DNA from: Terana coerulea
Lineage: Eukaryota; Basidiomycota; Agaricomycetes; Polyporales; Phanerochaetaceae
Direction of reading: 5' to 3'
NCBI GenBank assembly: GCA_024811115.1
Contig: JAKOGH010000812.1
Location: 248,001 to 312,000 of the forward strand
DNA length: 64,000 bases
Within the stretch, counting starts at the first letter, position 1, and each line of letters starts with the position of its first letter. The translations under genes were made by a program, and so were the position numbers. Shown here one piece after another: positions 11,199 to 22,277 of the stretch. The notes below the pieces were generated by a model. The model was given only the letters and a program-made list of their open reading frames with translations, did not search any database and was not told the DNA's origin.

Positions 11199-14189
11199 AT
11201 GTTTTCGCCCGGCCCCGAAAATGAAACGTTCTCGACACCTCCGTCGAGCCCCATGCCCCCATCGTACCAGACCGCAACGTGCTCGATGGCCCGTCTCTCT
11301 CCCGGCGAAGCAGCAGACCCTCAAGCTTGAGGATACAACAGTCTCTGTCGGAATACAAGCCAGACATTATCGTCGACAATTCTCAGTCCCCCGACCCCCA
11401 CCACACCATGCACACCACACAGTCGAAGGGCACCACGCCGTTGACCGCCGTCCCCTCCGCGAATGGCGTCAACGGGTACGCATATACTCACTCCTTGGCG
11501 CCGACGACGACGCAGTCAGGCGTAGAACCCAAGTCTCCGCGACCACCACACATGCAGAACACCAACTCGTCCATGCGCTCCCCCTGCTTCGTACATTCGC
11601 AGCTGCAGAGCCCGTCTCTTACGGAGTGGGCCCGCTTGAAGTACCAGAACGTCGATAACAAAGCTGGTGTGAACGGCGTACCCAAGGTGCCCCAGCCAGT
11701 CCATGCCGTTGGTCAAGGGCATCCCGAGAGTGGTCTCCCCAAACCAGTCTACGACTACGGGGACTACGACGTGCGCGACGAGGAGGAGACGGCGGGTAGC
11801 CTGACAAAGCAGCTGGCCGAGACTGCAGTGGGCGTCCGGGAGATGAGCAAGCAGCTCGGTGAGTTTCGCCTGGATCTGGCGTGGTTTCTCGACTTATTCC
11901 GGTCTAGGTCGCACACGGGTGCACTCGAACGTCCAATCTGTCTTGATTGTGACGAAAGCCCGGGACAATCGGCTAATCCAACTGACACGGGAAGTCGCCC
12001 TCTATCTCATGCTGAAGCCGCAGAAGAATGGCAGAGGCATGATAGTGTGCGTACTAGCTCCCAAGACTCGAGGCACTTACTGACACCCTGTGCAGATATG
12101 TTGACCACCAGCTGAAGACCTCCCGGCGGTTTGATGCCGCGGGCATGGAGAAAGACCACCCAGACCTATTTGTACCTATCCCCCGTCGCCGCTCGTCCAG
12201 CTCGTCCTCGCTCGCTTCTATGACCAGCAACGGCACGGACGGCAATCAAATCAACCCCGAGGGGCAGCTGCGATATTGGACCGCGGACATGTGCAGCTCG
12301 TCGCCGCATTTATTCGACTTTGTCGTCACAGTGAGTATCCGCCATGTCTCCTCTGAGTGTCCACCGACGCCGTTCGCAGCTTGGCGGTGACGGTACCGTT
12401 CTGTTCACTTCATGGCTCTTCCAACGCATCGTACCGCCTGTCTTGCCCTTCGCCCTCGGCTCGCTTGGCTTCTTGACGAACTTCGACTTTGCCGACCACC
12501 AAGCCGTCCTGGACAGCGCCATCGACGCTGGGATTCGCGTGAACCTTCGCATGCGCTTCACCTGTACCGTTTACCGCGCCGTCAAACCAGAGCCAGGCAA
12601 AGGCCGACGTGCGGTCAAGAAGGCGGACACGGGCGAGATCATGATGAAAAACATCGAGAAGGGAGGTTGGGAAGCCTTGGAGAACGGATACCAGATGGCC
12701 GATGGAAAATGCCATGGAAAGGATAAGGAGATTATGTGCTACACCACACGGCCTGTAGAGAGCTTCGAAGTGCTGAACGACTTGGTTGTGGACCGAGGAC
12801 CGAGTCCGTACGTGAGCTTGCTTGAGCTTTTCGGTATGTGAACTATTATATATTCGTGTACATTGCAAAGCTGATGTTTTAAACAGGTGACGAGCAGCAT
12901 TTAACTACCGTACAAGCTGATGGCTTGTGTGTGGCGACCCCACCGGGTCTACCGCGTATTCGGTACGTCTCTATAGTTGGCATATACGATCATGGTCTGA
13001 CATATCCCTAGTTATCCGCTGGTGGCTCACTGGTACATCCTGAAATCCCGGCTATCCTGATCTCACCTATCTGCCCACATACACTCTCCTTCCGACCGAT
13101 GCTTTTACCAGATAGCATGGAGTTGCGCATCTGTGTGCCGTTCAACTCACGCAGCACTGCCTGGGCATCATTTGACGGTCGTGGGCGTGTGGAGCTGAAG
13201 CGTGAGCCACATTGGTATTTTCAATGCGCGTACTTTGCTCACTTGCATGCTCAGAGGGCGATCATATTAAGGTTACGGCATCCAAATATCCCTTCCCCAC
13301 CGTCTGTTCGGTCAATCAGTCAGTTGACTGGATCCAGTCGATCACTCGCACGCTCAAGTGGAACGAACGCGAGCGGCAGAAGTCTTTCGTCGTGGTCGAA
13401 GAGAGCCCGATCAAGAAGAAGCATTCGCGAAGGGCTTCTGCCGCGTCGAGTGCCTCCGACTCCCTTGACGGCCATGACGAAGTGGATGAAGAGGCTATCG
13501 ACGACGAGGAAGAGGACGAAACCACCGAGGAAGAAGACGAGGAGGATGAGAAGTTCGATATTGACGACCTCTCTTCGACTGAGTCCAACCCGTCGCAAGG
13601 CAACTCGTCGCAGTCCAGCCCCACCGCCCAAGAAAAACCGCAGGGTCAGCTGGACGACGCGCACGCGCACATCGGGCGTGAAAAGGCTAAGGAGGAGGAG
13701 GATGACGAGCTCGAGCACAAGCGGGCGCGCGAGGCGGCGCACGTCCTCGTGGCAAAGAGCATGAAGCAGCACCGATCGCGTTCTAGAGGCGGCGTGCAGT
13801 CAGGCGTGCAGACCCCCGACCGCTTCGCCGGGCCACACCCGCACCCTCCGCGCGTGTCCCACCGGCATGTCCAGTTCGTGCCGCCGGAGGCCTCGGGGTC
13901 GTCGAGCAGCACGTCAATAGCGATCGACCGGGACGCGACGGTGCGCGGCGAGCGGGGCGCGCGCGACGAGATCCATTCGCCGCGGGGCATGAACGGCAGC
14001 CGCAACCGCATACCGAGCCATCGCGACGTCGAGACCGACCCGCGGACGCCGACAGCGGAAGGCGCGCGGAGACGGTCGAAGCCTCCGGCGGCGCGCGTCG
14101 AGTTCGACCAGGACCCCCAGCGGAGCCGGGCGTTCGCGGTCATGGGCCAGGATGAGAGCGATAGCGCGACAAGTGACAGCGACCGCTAG
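11199..14189 (+). CDS. NAD(+) kinase (ATP-NAD kinase)
   Basis: Phosphorylates NAD to NADP. Eight exons: 11199-11263, 11317-11858, 11908-12046, 12096-12330, 12380-12833, 12887-12962, 13012-13201, 13255-14189; about 878 aa. The catalytic core starts near residue 265; LGGDGT (GGDGT at 329-333) is the family signature, followed by [16 protein letters not shown]. Downstream come [26 protein letters not shown] and [12 protein letters not shown], all typical of eukaryotic NADK. Long disordered flanks: a Ser/Pro-rich N-terminus and a C-terminus with an acidic Glu/Asp block (13485-13575) and Arg/Ser-rich tail, which make it roughly double the size of compact NADKs. The conserved ATP-TGSTAY motif is broken by one missing C in the run 12938-12941; exon sum 2636 nt becomes 2637 with it restored. 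Probably cytosolic. Confidence 0.92.
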
Positions 14190-14382
14190 ACGGCACGCAG
14201 CATCTCATGATCATAGATTGGGCTTTTGGATGGTATCATTTGCATCGCATTAATTAACCACACAACAGCAACTGCATACATGTACTACTGATAGACGCAA
14301 ATAAACAGGGTTGTAGAGTATGTATTCCATAACAATTATGCTTGTTCTGTTTCGACACGCGAACTACCAAACCGCTGTCTGC

Positions 14383-15457
14383 CTACCCCTTCAATGTGTT
14401 CTCCCAGATGAAATCCGCCATTTCTTTCACCATGGTGGGCGTGCACTCGTGTTGGGTCTCAGGCTCAATGATAACCTTCTTTATCCCATGCGAACCCACA
14501 TTGAGGCCCTGCACGAATTCCTCGGAGTAGGTGAACGGAACGAGGGGTCGCGGCCGCCGGACATCACCAGGATCTTCTTGCCCAAAAATGGATTCGACGC
14601 GTCCGCCGCGGTATATGGTGCCCGCGCTGGATCATGTTTCTCGATATATGCCTGCAAACTGTCGGGGAAATAGGGCGCAGCAAGCAGTATGCCAGAAGAC
14701 TTGGCGCGGTGCGTGATGAGCTTCACGTAGTCTGGGCAGGCGATGATAGGGACGGCCGTGCCAATTCGGGGATCTATAGAACATCGATAGGTGTATGGCT
14801 AATGGGGAGAGCGAGCGCAGGATACGTACCATGACGGAGAGCAATCCACGTCGAGTGACCTCCAAGACTCTTGCCGGCGACGATCCACTCAGCGATCGCC
14901 CTCTCGTTCGAAGGAAAGAGATATGCTGGTAGGAAGTCTACAAGGTACGAGACATCCTGTGCGGTTCCAGCTGTAAAGGTCTCAGATGTGACCACTTAAA
15001 GAGGGTTACTCGGCGACACACTCTGGATAGCATACATATCAATGCTGTGAGAGAATCATGAGCGCACAAAAATGGCAGTCAGGATTGTAGCTAACTTACG
15101 CATGCCTCTCATTGTTTCCTTTCTTCCATGACCCGTTTGCACGAGCGTCGACAAGCCGATCCCCGTGATTACGTTGGTCCTAAGCACCTTTGCGGTTAGC
15201 CGTAGGGCAACATTCCCGTATGAGATACTCACGAATGTCACGATGACCAACTCCGTCGCAGCCTCCGCCCCTCGCTGCCTCACAGCAAGGAGCTTGAATG
15301 TATCTTCAACAATCCACTCAATACCCTTCGCGGTACCGTTTCGTCCGTGCAGAAAGATCATGACGGCAACTGGGCCGGGATGCTCCGTCATATGGTCTTC
15401 AGAGTACACATGGACAGGAAGTCCAGCGACGACGAATGTTTGCTTCTTGACGGTCAT
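14383..15457 (-). CDS. Alpha/beta hydrolase
   Basis: Five exons (15457-15233, 15179-15100, 15044-15022, 14970-14830, 14773-14383), 286 aa. Fold hallmarks: FLHGRNG (oxyanion region), the DQRNHGDR turn, nucleophile elbow GKSLGG with Ser144, and acid/His regions in SGGRDP (Asp) and QHECTP (His). One of the small, soluble fungal hydrolases without lid or signal peptide; the substrate is unknown. It is convergent with the NAD kinase gene (about 190 nt between stops). One base is missing in the G run 14544-14547, just after the SGGRDP motif: the exon sum of 860 nt becomes 861 when it is added, and LVPFTYSEEF then follows in frame. Confidence 0.85.
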
Positions 15458-16270
15458 CTCGGACTTGTTGTTCGTTTGTGGATAGCACGGTGGTTTCAGA
15501 GTCGACGAACGAGAAGCTTCAGAAGGATAAGAACATTTTTAAAGACGGAGTCGACTCCTTTTATGTGTCAATGACGCACCCTAGGGATATCGGCGGATGC
15601 ACCACCTGCCGTGGATAACGAACAAGTTGGTTCCGCCTAGATGCCGTTTTGTTTTTAGCAATGACGGATGTGCGGACTCAGAAATCGCCCAGTACGCTAG
15701 CGGCGGCTGCAGCGTTTGATAGTGCAGAGAAAATCTTTCACCTATGCGCTGTGAAGCGCTGCAGAGCAGTTGATCAGTCTGAACAGCTCACAGTTCGATT
15801 CCGTTCAAGTTGTCCACGACGCTGTCGGGATCCTATGGACGATCTCCCGACTGCTAGCGAAAGTCCAGCATCGTCAGGTGCCTCTAGGCAGAGAGACTCA
15901 GCCACGGCAATATCTTGTCAAAGTCGTTAAGCAGCCTGCTAGAGTTGCGAAAGTGGGGATACTGTACCGACGTTCCTTGGCTAGGACATCGACGGGCGCC
16001 GGTCGGCTTGGTCTCTCGGAGTTTGAAGCTATTCGGCGTTTCCCGCGTGCACACTGCAGGCAGCTTGGGGCAACTTGTGAGGGTGTTGTCGAGAGTATTT
16101 CATACTCATGGAACCGTGTAAGTTAACTGTCGCTCAGAATAGTACAGGACCATGGTTGAAGCACAGAGTCACTCAAACATCATCATCACTACCTCAAACA
16201 GTACTTACCATGGGGTGAGCAGCGTGCTAGGACTCTACCGAGTCAGGTAGGCACGTCATGGCAAGGCACG
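15458..16270. other. Intergenic, no supported gene
   Basis: Contains the promoter of the hydrolase (an A/T-rich TTTAAAA sequence near 15536-15542). Short plus-strand frames at 15649-16126 lack recognisable motifs. Confidence 0.45.
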
Positions 16271-16333
16271 TTCATGACCGCTTGCTCGCGACTTGGTAGA
16301 TCTCCTGCAGTGCTCACGTTCTCCGACTCATCA
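16271..16333 (-). pseudogene. Fragment of formate/nitrite transporter 3' end
   Basis: About 63 nt match the last codons, stop codon and part of the 3' flank of the FNT gene at 20672-22182. The shared block corresponds to 20671-20735 and contains the GGTAGATCTCCTGCA stretch, with point differences and a short indel. Similarity continues more weakly toward 16205 (TGGGGTGAGC shared with 20631 region). Upstream coding sequence is absent, so this is a truncated duplicate and not a gene. Confidence 0.75.
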
Positions 16334-16450
16334 CGTTTTGCAAGAATGGATAATATCTGCATTAAGGCTACGCAATACACTAACTAGTAAACACTTCGGG
16401 CTACGATTGTCCCATGCATCCACGCCGACATCTTCGGGACTTCGTCCAAA

Positions 16451-19065
16451 CTAGGATATCCTCGTCTTTTTACGACGAGCAGCATCGAGTTCTTCGTAAG
16501 TTTCGAACAGAGACCGTGTGTGGATCTCATATCCATTGCCGCCGCGCGCGAAGCCTGCCGCTAGCTTCAGATGACGAGCGAACCGTTGATAAAACTCTTT
16601 CATCCGCGGAACGCGAGAGTGGATGGTCTGCAGGTTCTTCTCCGCCGCCATGTACTCAGCCACCAACACCTTCCGCATTTTCTCCAGGGCGCCTGCAACT
16701 TCGCTAACTGATGGATGCAGGAAAGGAAAGCCGTGCCGAGCGAGGTTCTTCTCTTCCCTAAGTGCCGCGTACCGGCCAGTGCGAGTGTCAAATAGAGTGA
16801 GTGCGTACTTCATCTCTTTCTCGATACGGGTCCATCGCGCATCTGCTTTCTCCTTGAAGCCTTCCGGGAGTCGAGTGTGGCCTTCTTTCAGGAGTACCAT
16901 GTCCTTGTAGAAAAGAAAGTAAACCCCGAGCCACCAGATGGACTCCATGTCGTGCAGGGGGTTGTATTTCCAAACACAGACGGCCGGCGGTGTGTTGAAA
17001 ACATCAGGACAATCCTGGGGTGCCTCGAGTACCATCGTCAGGGAGTCGCCTTGTAGCGGTGCTGTCGGTGCGTCGGAATCTGAGTCGCTCAAGTCCGATT
17101 CGCTACTGTCCGTCGGCTCGAACCGATAAGTCCGTGTATGAGCCTCCACGGCCATGAAGTCCAACGTGCCCTTCATAACAATGGAATTTGTGAGGCTTAC
17201 ATATGGAATAGTGAAAGACAGTTGACCCACCGTTATGATATCGTGGACTTGCCCTAGCGCCTCGGCTTCCGACGATCCAAAATTTTTGGCGTATTCTAGG
17301 TCCGACAGCTTGACCGTTGGAGCAACATTACTATTGGACCCGTTTGGAGGAATGATCATGATGTTGCCTGCACTGACGTCTCGATGAACCCATCCTGCGG
17401 TGTGCATATATTGCAGCACTGGAGAGCATGAGTACCGATGAGCACATCCGAACATATATCACTCACCATCAGCAGCGATACGAAGAGCGTGGAACACATG
17501 TGCGAGATTCCTGACTGCATGCAACGGGACGCAGACCTCTTTGAAGACGACCCGGGTATGTGACTTCTCGCTGTATACAAAGGAAGCGCGGAGCTTATCA
17601 GCTTCCATTCCACGAGAGGATATGGCGCCTGAATTTGAGTAGGGGTCGTAGTGGCTGCCTGTGATCTGCGCGCTGTTCTCGTCAAAATCGCTCTTCCTCT
17701 TCCTCTCGGCCTTCTCACTGCGATCGACTTGGGTCAACTCGAACCGTTTGGCCCGACGACGTCCTGGGATACCCTTCACATTGGGACGCGTGGCATCATC
17801 CAGAGTGCTATCCTTTGTCCCGTCCACAATCACGTCGCCGTGAGCCTCTATAGTGAGGAACGCGCTGTCGAACGCAGTCCGGTGTTCAGGAGTAGTAGCA
17901 CTCTCACGTATCTTCTCCAACACTTCGTATTCCCGGCACCGGTCGTCGTCGAGCCAGGAGTCCTTCAAGGCAACGGGCTCCCCTACGGGTTTACCGGCTT
18001 TGTCGAGTAGGCGTGCTTCCCAAACTCGGGTGCCTCGACCGCGTATTGAACACGCGCCGATGTTTGAGAGCACCCTCTGGGTCCGGTAGACGGGGTTGTT
18101 CTTGCCCTCGTCGTGAACAGTGATGTCGTACTGATGTGAGAGACCCGTCGTAGGGTCCCCGTAGATGAACTTCATCGTAGGATCCCATCCGAGGGCTTGC
18201 TCATCGGCGTACATAATGTAGATGAAGAATCGTGCCAGGTCTCTGGGTTTCTGAGGGATGTCGATCAGCATGCGTAGACAGCCACAGCATAGCAACACAT
18301 ACTAGCATGAAGTCAAATGGATCCGTGACCAAAATGTCGGCGCGGCTACAGTACCAGAGGCGCATAGTGGTGTTCTCAATGGTGAAGGCGTAGGCAAACC
18401 GCCGGCGTGGGTCGTCGCGCATCATATGGTGCAAGTTCCAGAGTGTCTTCTCAATGTCCTGGAAGTGTTTTCAGCGGAGGATAAGTACGTGAGATGTGCG
18501 GGCTTACATCATTGAGATACTGAACCCCGTTTGGCCTCTTGTATTCTGACGCCACTGCGATGTCCATCCAATGAGGGTCCTCGAGCTGCCTATCTCGACG
18601 AATGAAGAAACCATCTGGCCGTGTAGTATTCAATGTCCGCCATGTTGATGTTGGAGCAACGTCGGGGTCGTTACTGAGTCGGACGGTCGGCCGCCTGTCG
18701 ATGCGTGCTGCCTTGACGGCGGCCTCAATGTCCTTAGCGATCGTGATGAGGTTGGCAAAAACTTCGCCTTCGTTAGACTCCTTCGCTGGGTCTTTGGGGA
18801 ATGCATTCCATCTTCCATTGGAATATGAACTTCGTAGAATGCGGTTTAGGATAGGCTTCATCTTGGCGGCGGTGAACGGCGGGTCGGGCTGCCTGAGGAC
18901 ATGGTCGAAGAAATGCTTGAGAGTGATTTGCGGTATGCTGGATCCCGCATCGTTCATGACAGCTTGACGGCCATGCTGCAATCTCGCCGCGAACTCGCTG
19001 GCTGCAGCAGACTTGCCATGGTGCGGCGTATCGTAAGCTGAAGGGGTTTGCGAAACTCGAGGCAT
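16451..19065 (-). CDS. FunK1-type protein kinase
   Basis: Five exons (19065-18508, 18458-18303, 18250-17467, 17418-17231, 17170-16451) give 801 aa with a perfect frame. The catalytic loop HRDVSAGN (H511-R512-D513) and KLSDLEYAK, where DLE replaces the usual DFG, are typical of the fungus-specific FunK1 family. So are GTLDFMAVEA and HDMESIWWLGVYFLF near the C-terminus, which stand in for the activation segment and the helix-F region. The N-terminal ~450 residues carry the family's upstream domain (RPDGFFIRR, EYKRPN, DPFDFML, RDLARFFIY). FunK1 genes are expanded in mushroom-forming fungi; their substrates are mostly unknown. The ATG at 19065 was chosen because a TATATAA box lies 43 nt upstream, which would exclude the longer frame to 19512. 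Confidence 0.93.
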
Positions 19066-19107
19066 GGCAATATGGGACGTACCGGAGGCAGCGAAGACAT
19101 GATGTCT

Positions 19108-19114
19108 TATATAA
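19108..19114 (-). promoter_or_regulatory. TATA box of the FunK1 gene
   Basis: TATATAA on the minus strand, 43 nt upstream of the chosen ATG. It sits in CTTATATAAGAC, nearly the same core as upstream of the FNT gene. Confidence 0.55.
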
Positions 19115-19315
19115 GAGTCTCTCAACAGAAACGTGACTCGATTTGGTGGCCAGAGTGGCCACCAGGCATTTGAACCTTTGTGGCGAACAATGGATGAGGT
19201 TGAAGTTGAATTACCCAATTTGGCGTCGAGGCGCATCAGTATGAGTTTGATGGGCTCTCGGTACTTTCCGGGAGTGGCGGCAGAAATGTTTAACTTTTGT
19301 GCTGTTCGACCCTTT

Positions 19316-20072
19316 ACACGCCCACACAAGTTCCGACTGGAAAACAGCTGGAGAAATTGACGGCCGGAGTCCAGATGGTGCGTCTGGCCGGAATTTAGCT
19401 GGCTGCCCGAAAGCTGAGTGCCACCGTGCAGGCGCGCAGGATTACGGGTGGGCGTCCAGCTGGAAACCGGCGGTTCGACGCTCAGCCAATGGGGAGCAAG
19501 TCGCAATGTCACGGGCAGTTACTTACACTCGGTCGCCCATTCCACGGCTCATTCACGCGCGTTTTGCGGTAGTAACGAATGCATAGTGTGCATACAGAAT
19601 TATAAATACATATACATTGGGTCTATTCATGTTCAGCAGGTACCATCCTGGCGGGTAGTGCTTCCATCATCTTGAGAGCCTCCTGCGCCTTCTTGCTGGG
19701 CACTGGATCATCAGTATCATCTGCCCCGTCGTCATCATCTTCCCCCAGAGAATTGAAGGCGTCAGAAAGTACAGCAGAAGTGGGTGCCAAGGCGTAGTTG
19801 AGCGAGCGAGGCCGAACCTGCTTGCAGCGCACGTCACTAGTTACAACGTGATGTTCGTGACCTAGCCGTGACCGGAGCCTGCAAGGCGGCACATGTGACT
19901 GTTCGGAAGGTACCAAAGGGTGGCCCTGCAGCGTTTCGGCCGACAGTACAGGGGGTTTCCAGACGGCTGCCAAAAGGAAGGAAACCAAGGGACCATCCAG
20001 CTGGAATCCATCTGGGCGCTCGACTGGGAGGACCTTGGCGCCGGTTTCCAGTCGGAACTTGTGTGGGCGTGT
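19316..20072. repeat. Segment bounded by 28-nt perfect inverted repeats
   Basis: 19316-19343 and 20045-20072 are exact reverse complements (ACACGCCCACAC...GACTGGAAA). The ~700 nt between them hold further imperfect CCAGCTGGAA-type motifs and a short acidic minus-strand frame. No matching target duplication is visible at these ends, so it may be an eroded non-autonomous DNA transposon or two oppositely oriented repeat copies. Confidence 0.55.
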
Positions 20073-20671
20073 AGCTGGTTTTTAAGTCACCGAATAATCA
20101 TGGGTGAAACCTATTTACAGATGCAGCTAGCACTTAGCTTGCAGTACTGCCTTCGACCCCTAGTGAGCCTGGTGTCGTCAGCGATAAGGCGCCTATTCAT
20201 TCCGACCTGTTCAAAGAAAAACTAGGCAAACCTCCGACAGATTCATCTAAAGCAAATTTAAGTGGTACGAGACGATGTCTTGATTAAGTAAGAGCCTTTA
20301 CGCGTACTTTTTGAGCTACTTAGATATCTCAGCGTTGGAGTATGAAAGGTGCGCAAGCGGTTTTCTGCTTGGCCAACTACTTTGGCGCCCACCCAAACTT
20401 CCTCACCCGGGGTAGGCCATGCCAGCAAGACCCAACTTGCCCATGACCGACATCTTTCACTCGTCTGCAGCAAAGACATACACATCAACCAAATATCTGC
20501 TAAATATACAACAAAATTCGACATCAAGTAATAGCGTAAGTAGAGCTCAAGACAGGACCACAGCTGAACGGCGCAAGCCAAGGCACCAAGTCCTCAAACA
20601 TCCTGCATCAGTGTCTAAAATCACGCCCTGGGGTGAGCCAGTGCTCTGCGGGCGTAGACAAGCGGGCGTGT

Positions 20672-22182
20672 TCACGACCGCTTGCTCTCGACCTGGTAGA
20701 TCTCCTGCACGGTGCTCACGTTCTTCGAGTCGTCGTCCTCGCGCGGCCGGCCGTTCTCGAGCTCCTTCATGCGCGTGTCCGTGAAGTGGTAGTCGCCGAG
20801 GTACATGTAGAGCGCGGGCAGGCCGACGAACAGCGCGCCGACGATGTTGCCCAGGTACGACGCGATCAGGGATCTTAGGGGCGTATCGTGAGTACGGCAC
20901 TGGATAGAAGCAGGAGACTCGAATACTCACTTCTTGATGTATTGCGCTGTTGTGAGCTGATAGAGCGGTTTAGAATGCAGGGTCCAGGATCGACAGGAGA
21001 AGCACTCACGTCAGCTCCGTACATGATACCGAGCGGCACGGAAAACATGTTTGCAATAACTACGGAGGATATAAGCAACACTCTCCTGCCCGTCGCAGTA
21101 TTCGACTCACCGTGGTCAAACGAGCACGCCACGAACACCCAGATAGGGAACCATATAGCAACGATTTTCGAGAGGGTGTCACGGGCGCCCGCAGCTTGCT
21201 GCAAACCGAAGTTTATGAGGACTCGCAGAAAGGCAGAAAGCACGCATATACGAACCCAAACAGCGATGCAGACAAGCCAGTTGCAGCCAATGCCGCGGAG
21301 GAAGATCTGGTGCCATTCCGGGTCGTGTGCTTTGTGCCTAGAGAAAAGGCGGAGAAGGTCAGCGGGGATCATCTGGATATCTATAAATTACACTAACATC
21401 GCGAAAGTCACAGTGTAGGTCTTGTATGGCTCTGCTTCTACCAAGCCGCTATCTATATGAGGAAAGTGAATCAGGATATGGCAGTAGACCGGGGTGTGCA
21501 GAAGACCGGACGCACACTTTGTGATGACCGCGGCGAAGAACAAGGCCCCAACTAGGTTGCCGAACGTCACTAAACCATAGTTAGCCCTGCCCATTGTCGA
21601 TAAGCGTGCCAAGGCAGCGTACCGATAATCCAGTTCAGAGGCAGGCCCCACCATGGAACCGCACGTTTGATGAGAGCCATGGGGAAAACCTGCCGCGGCG
21701 AACGACGGTGAGAAGTCTATCTCCGGATGCCCGGGACGTCGTCCCAATGACGCTCACCATCATGTTGCTCGTGAGGAGCTCGTAGCCGCCCAATACAATC
21801 CTGCGCGGCGAGGGACTCTCGTTAGCGACTCGTTCCGCTCTACGCCCCGAAAGGATGTACGTGGGGCAGCGCTACTCACATCACCAAACCGACGGGGAAG
21901 ACGAAGCCGCCGAGGACCTTGACGAGGCCGGGATTCGACGTGTTCAGGCCGCCAGATCCGCCTTGAAGGATCTCGGAAAGCAACCCCCGAAGGACAGCAG
22001 TACTCCGGCAGCGAACTGTGCACGATGGTCAGGTCCCGAGGGCGCGAAAACATGATGCGGGGACGTACGGCCTTCATGAAGACTTTCTCCGGCCGCGTGT
22101 TGTGTTTCGCGATGGCGATTTCGACCATGGCGACCGCCACCTCGGCGGGCTTGAGGGTGCTCACGGGCTCCATCGAGGACAT
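20672..22182 (-). CDS. Formate/nitrite transporter (FNT family)
   Basis: Ten exons, 22182-22069, 22015-21880, 21800-21758, 21689-21623, 21569-21398, 21337-21256, 21198-21111, 21059-21010, 20956-20931, 20873-20672; 326 aa. FNT proteins are pentameric membrane channels for nitrite or formate. Visible: multiple hydrophobic helices, LQGGSGGLNTSNPG, the NWIIVTFGNLVGALFFA helix break typical of the family, and IGCNWLVCIAVW with the conserved GCNWLVC. The N-terminus (LKPAEVAVAMVEIAIAKH) and a hydrophilic C-tail should be cytoplasmic. Fungal homologues are nitrite transporters (NitA/NAR1-like); no nitrate-assimilation genes are adjacent here. One base is missing in the C run 21984-21988 inside the first helix: 980 nt of exon becomes 981 when restored. 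Confidence 0.93.
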
Positions 22183-22270
22183 GGCGGCTGCTAGGGGGTT
22201 GTGAGGCGCGGGGGACGGGGGGCGTCGCCTGGGGCAGGAGCTCTCGCGGCCAAGGTTTGCGTATGCCGTC

Positions 22271-22277
22271 TTATATA
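22271..22277 (-). promoter_or_regulatory. TATA box of the FNT gene
   Basis: TATATAA on the minus strand, 89-95 nt upstream of the ATG at 22182, within ACTTATATAAGAC. Confidence 0.5.

Noticed and set aside
19066..19512. 149-residue N-terminal extension of FunK1
   Set aside because: It would overlap the TATATAA box at 19108-19114 and the inverted repeat at 19316; unlikely to be transcribed as coding.
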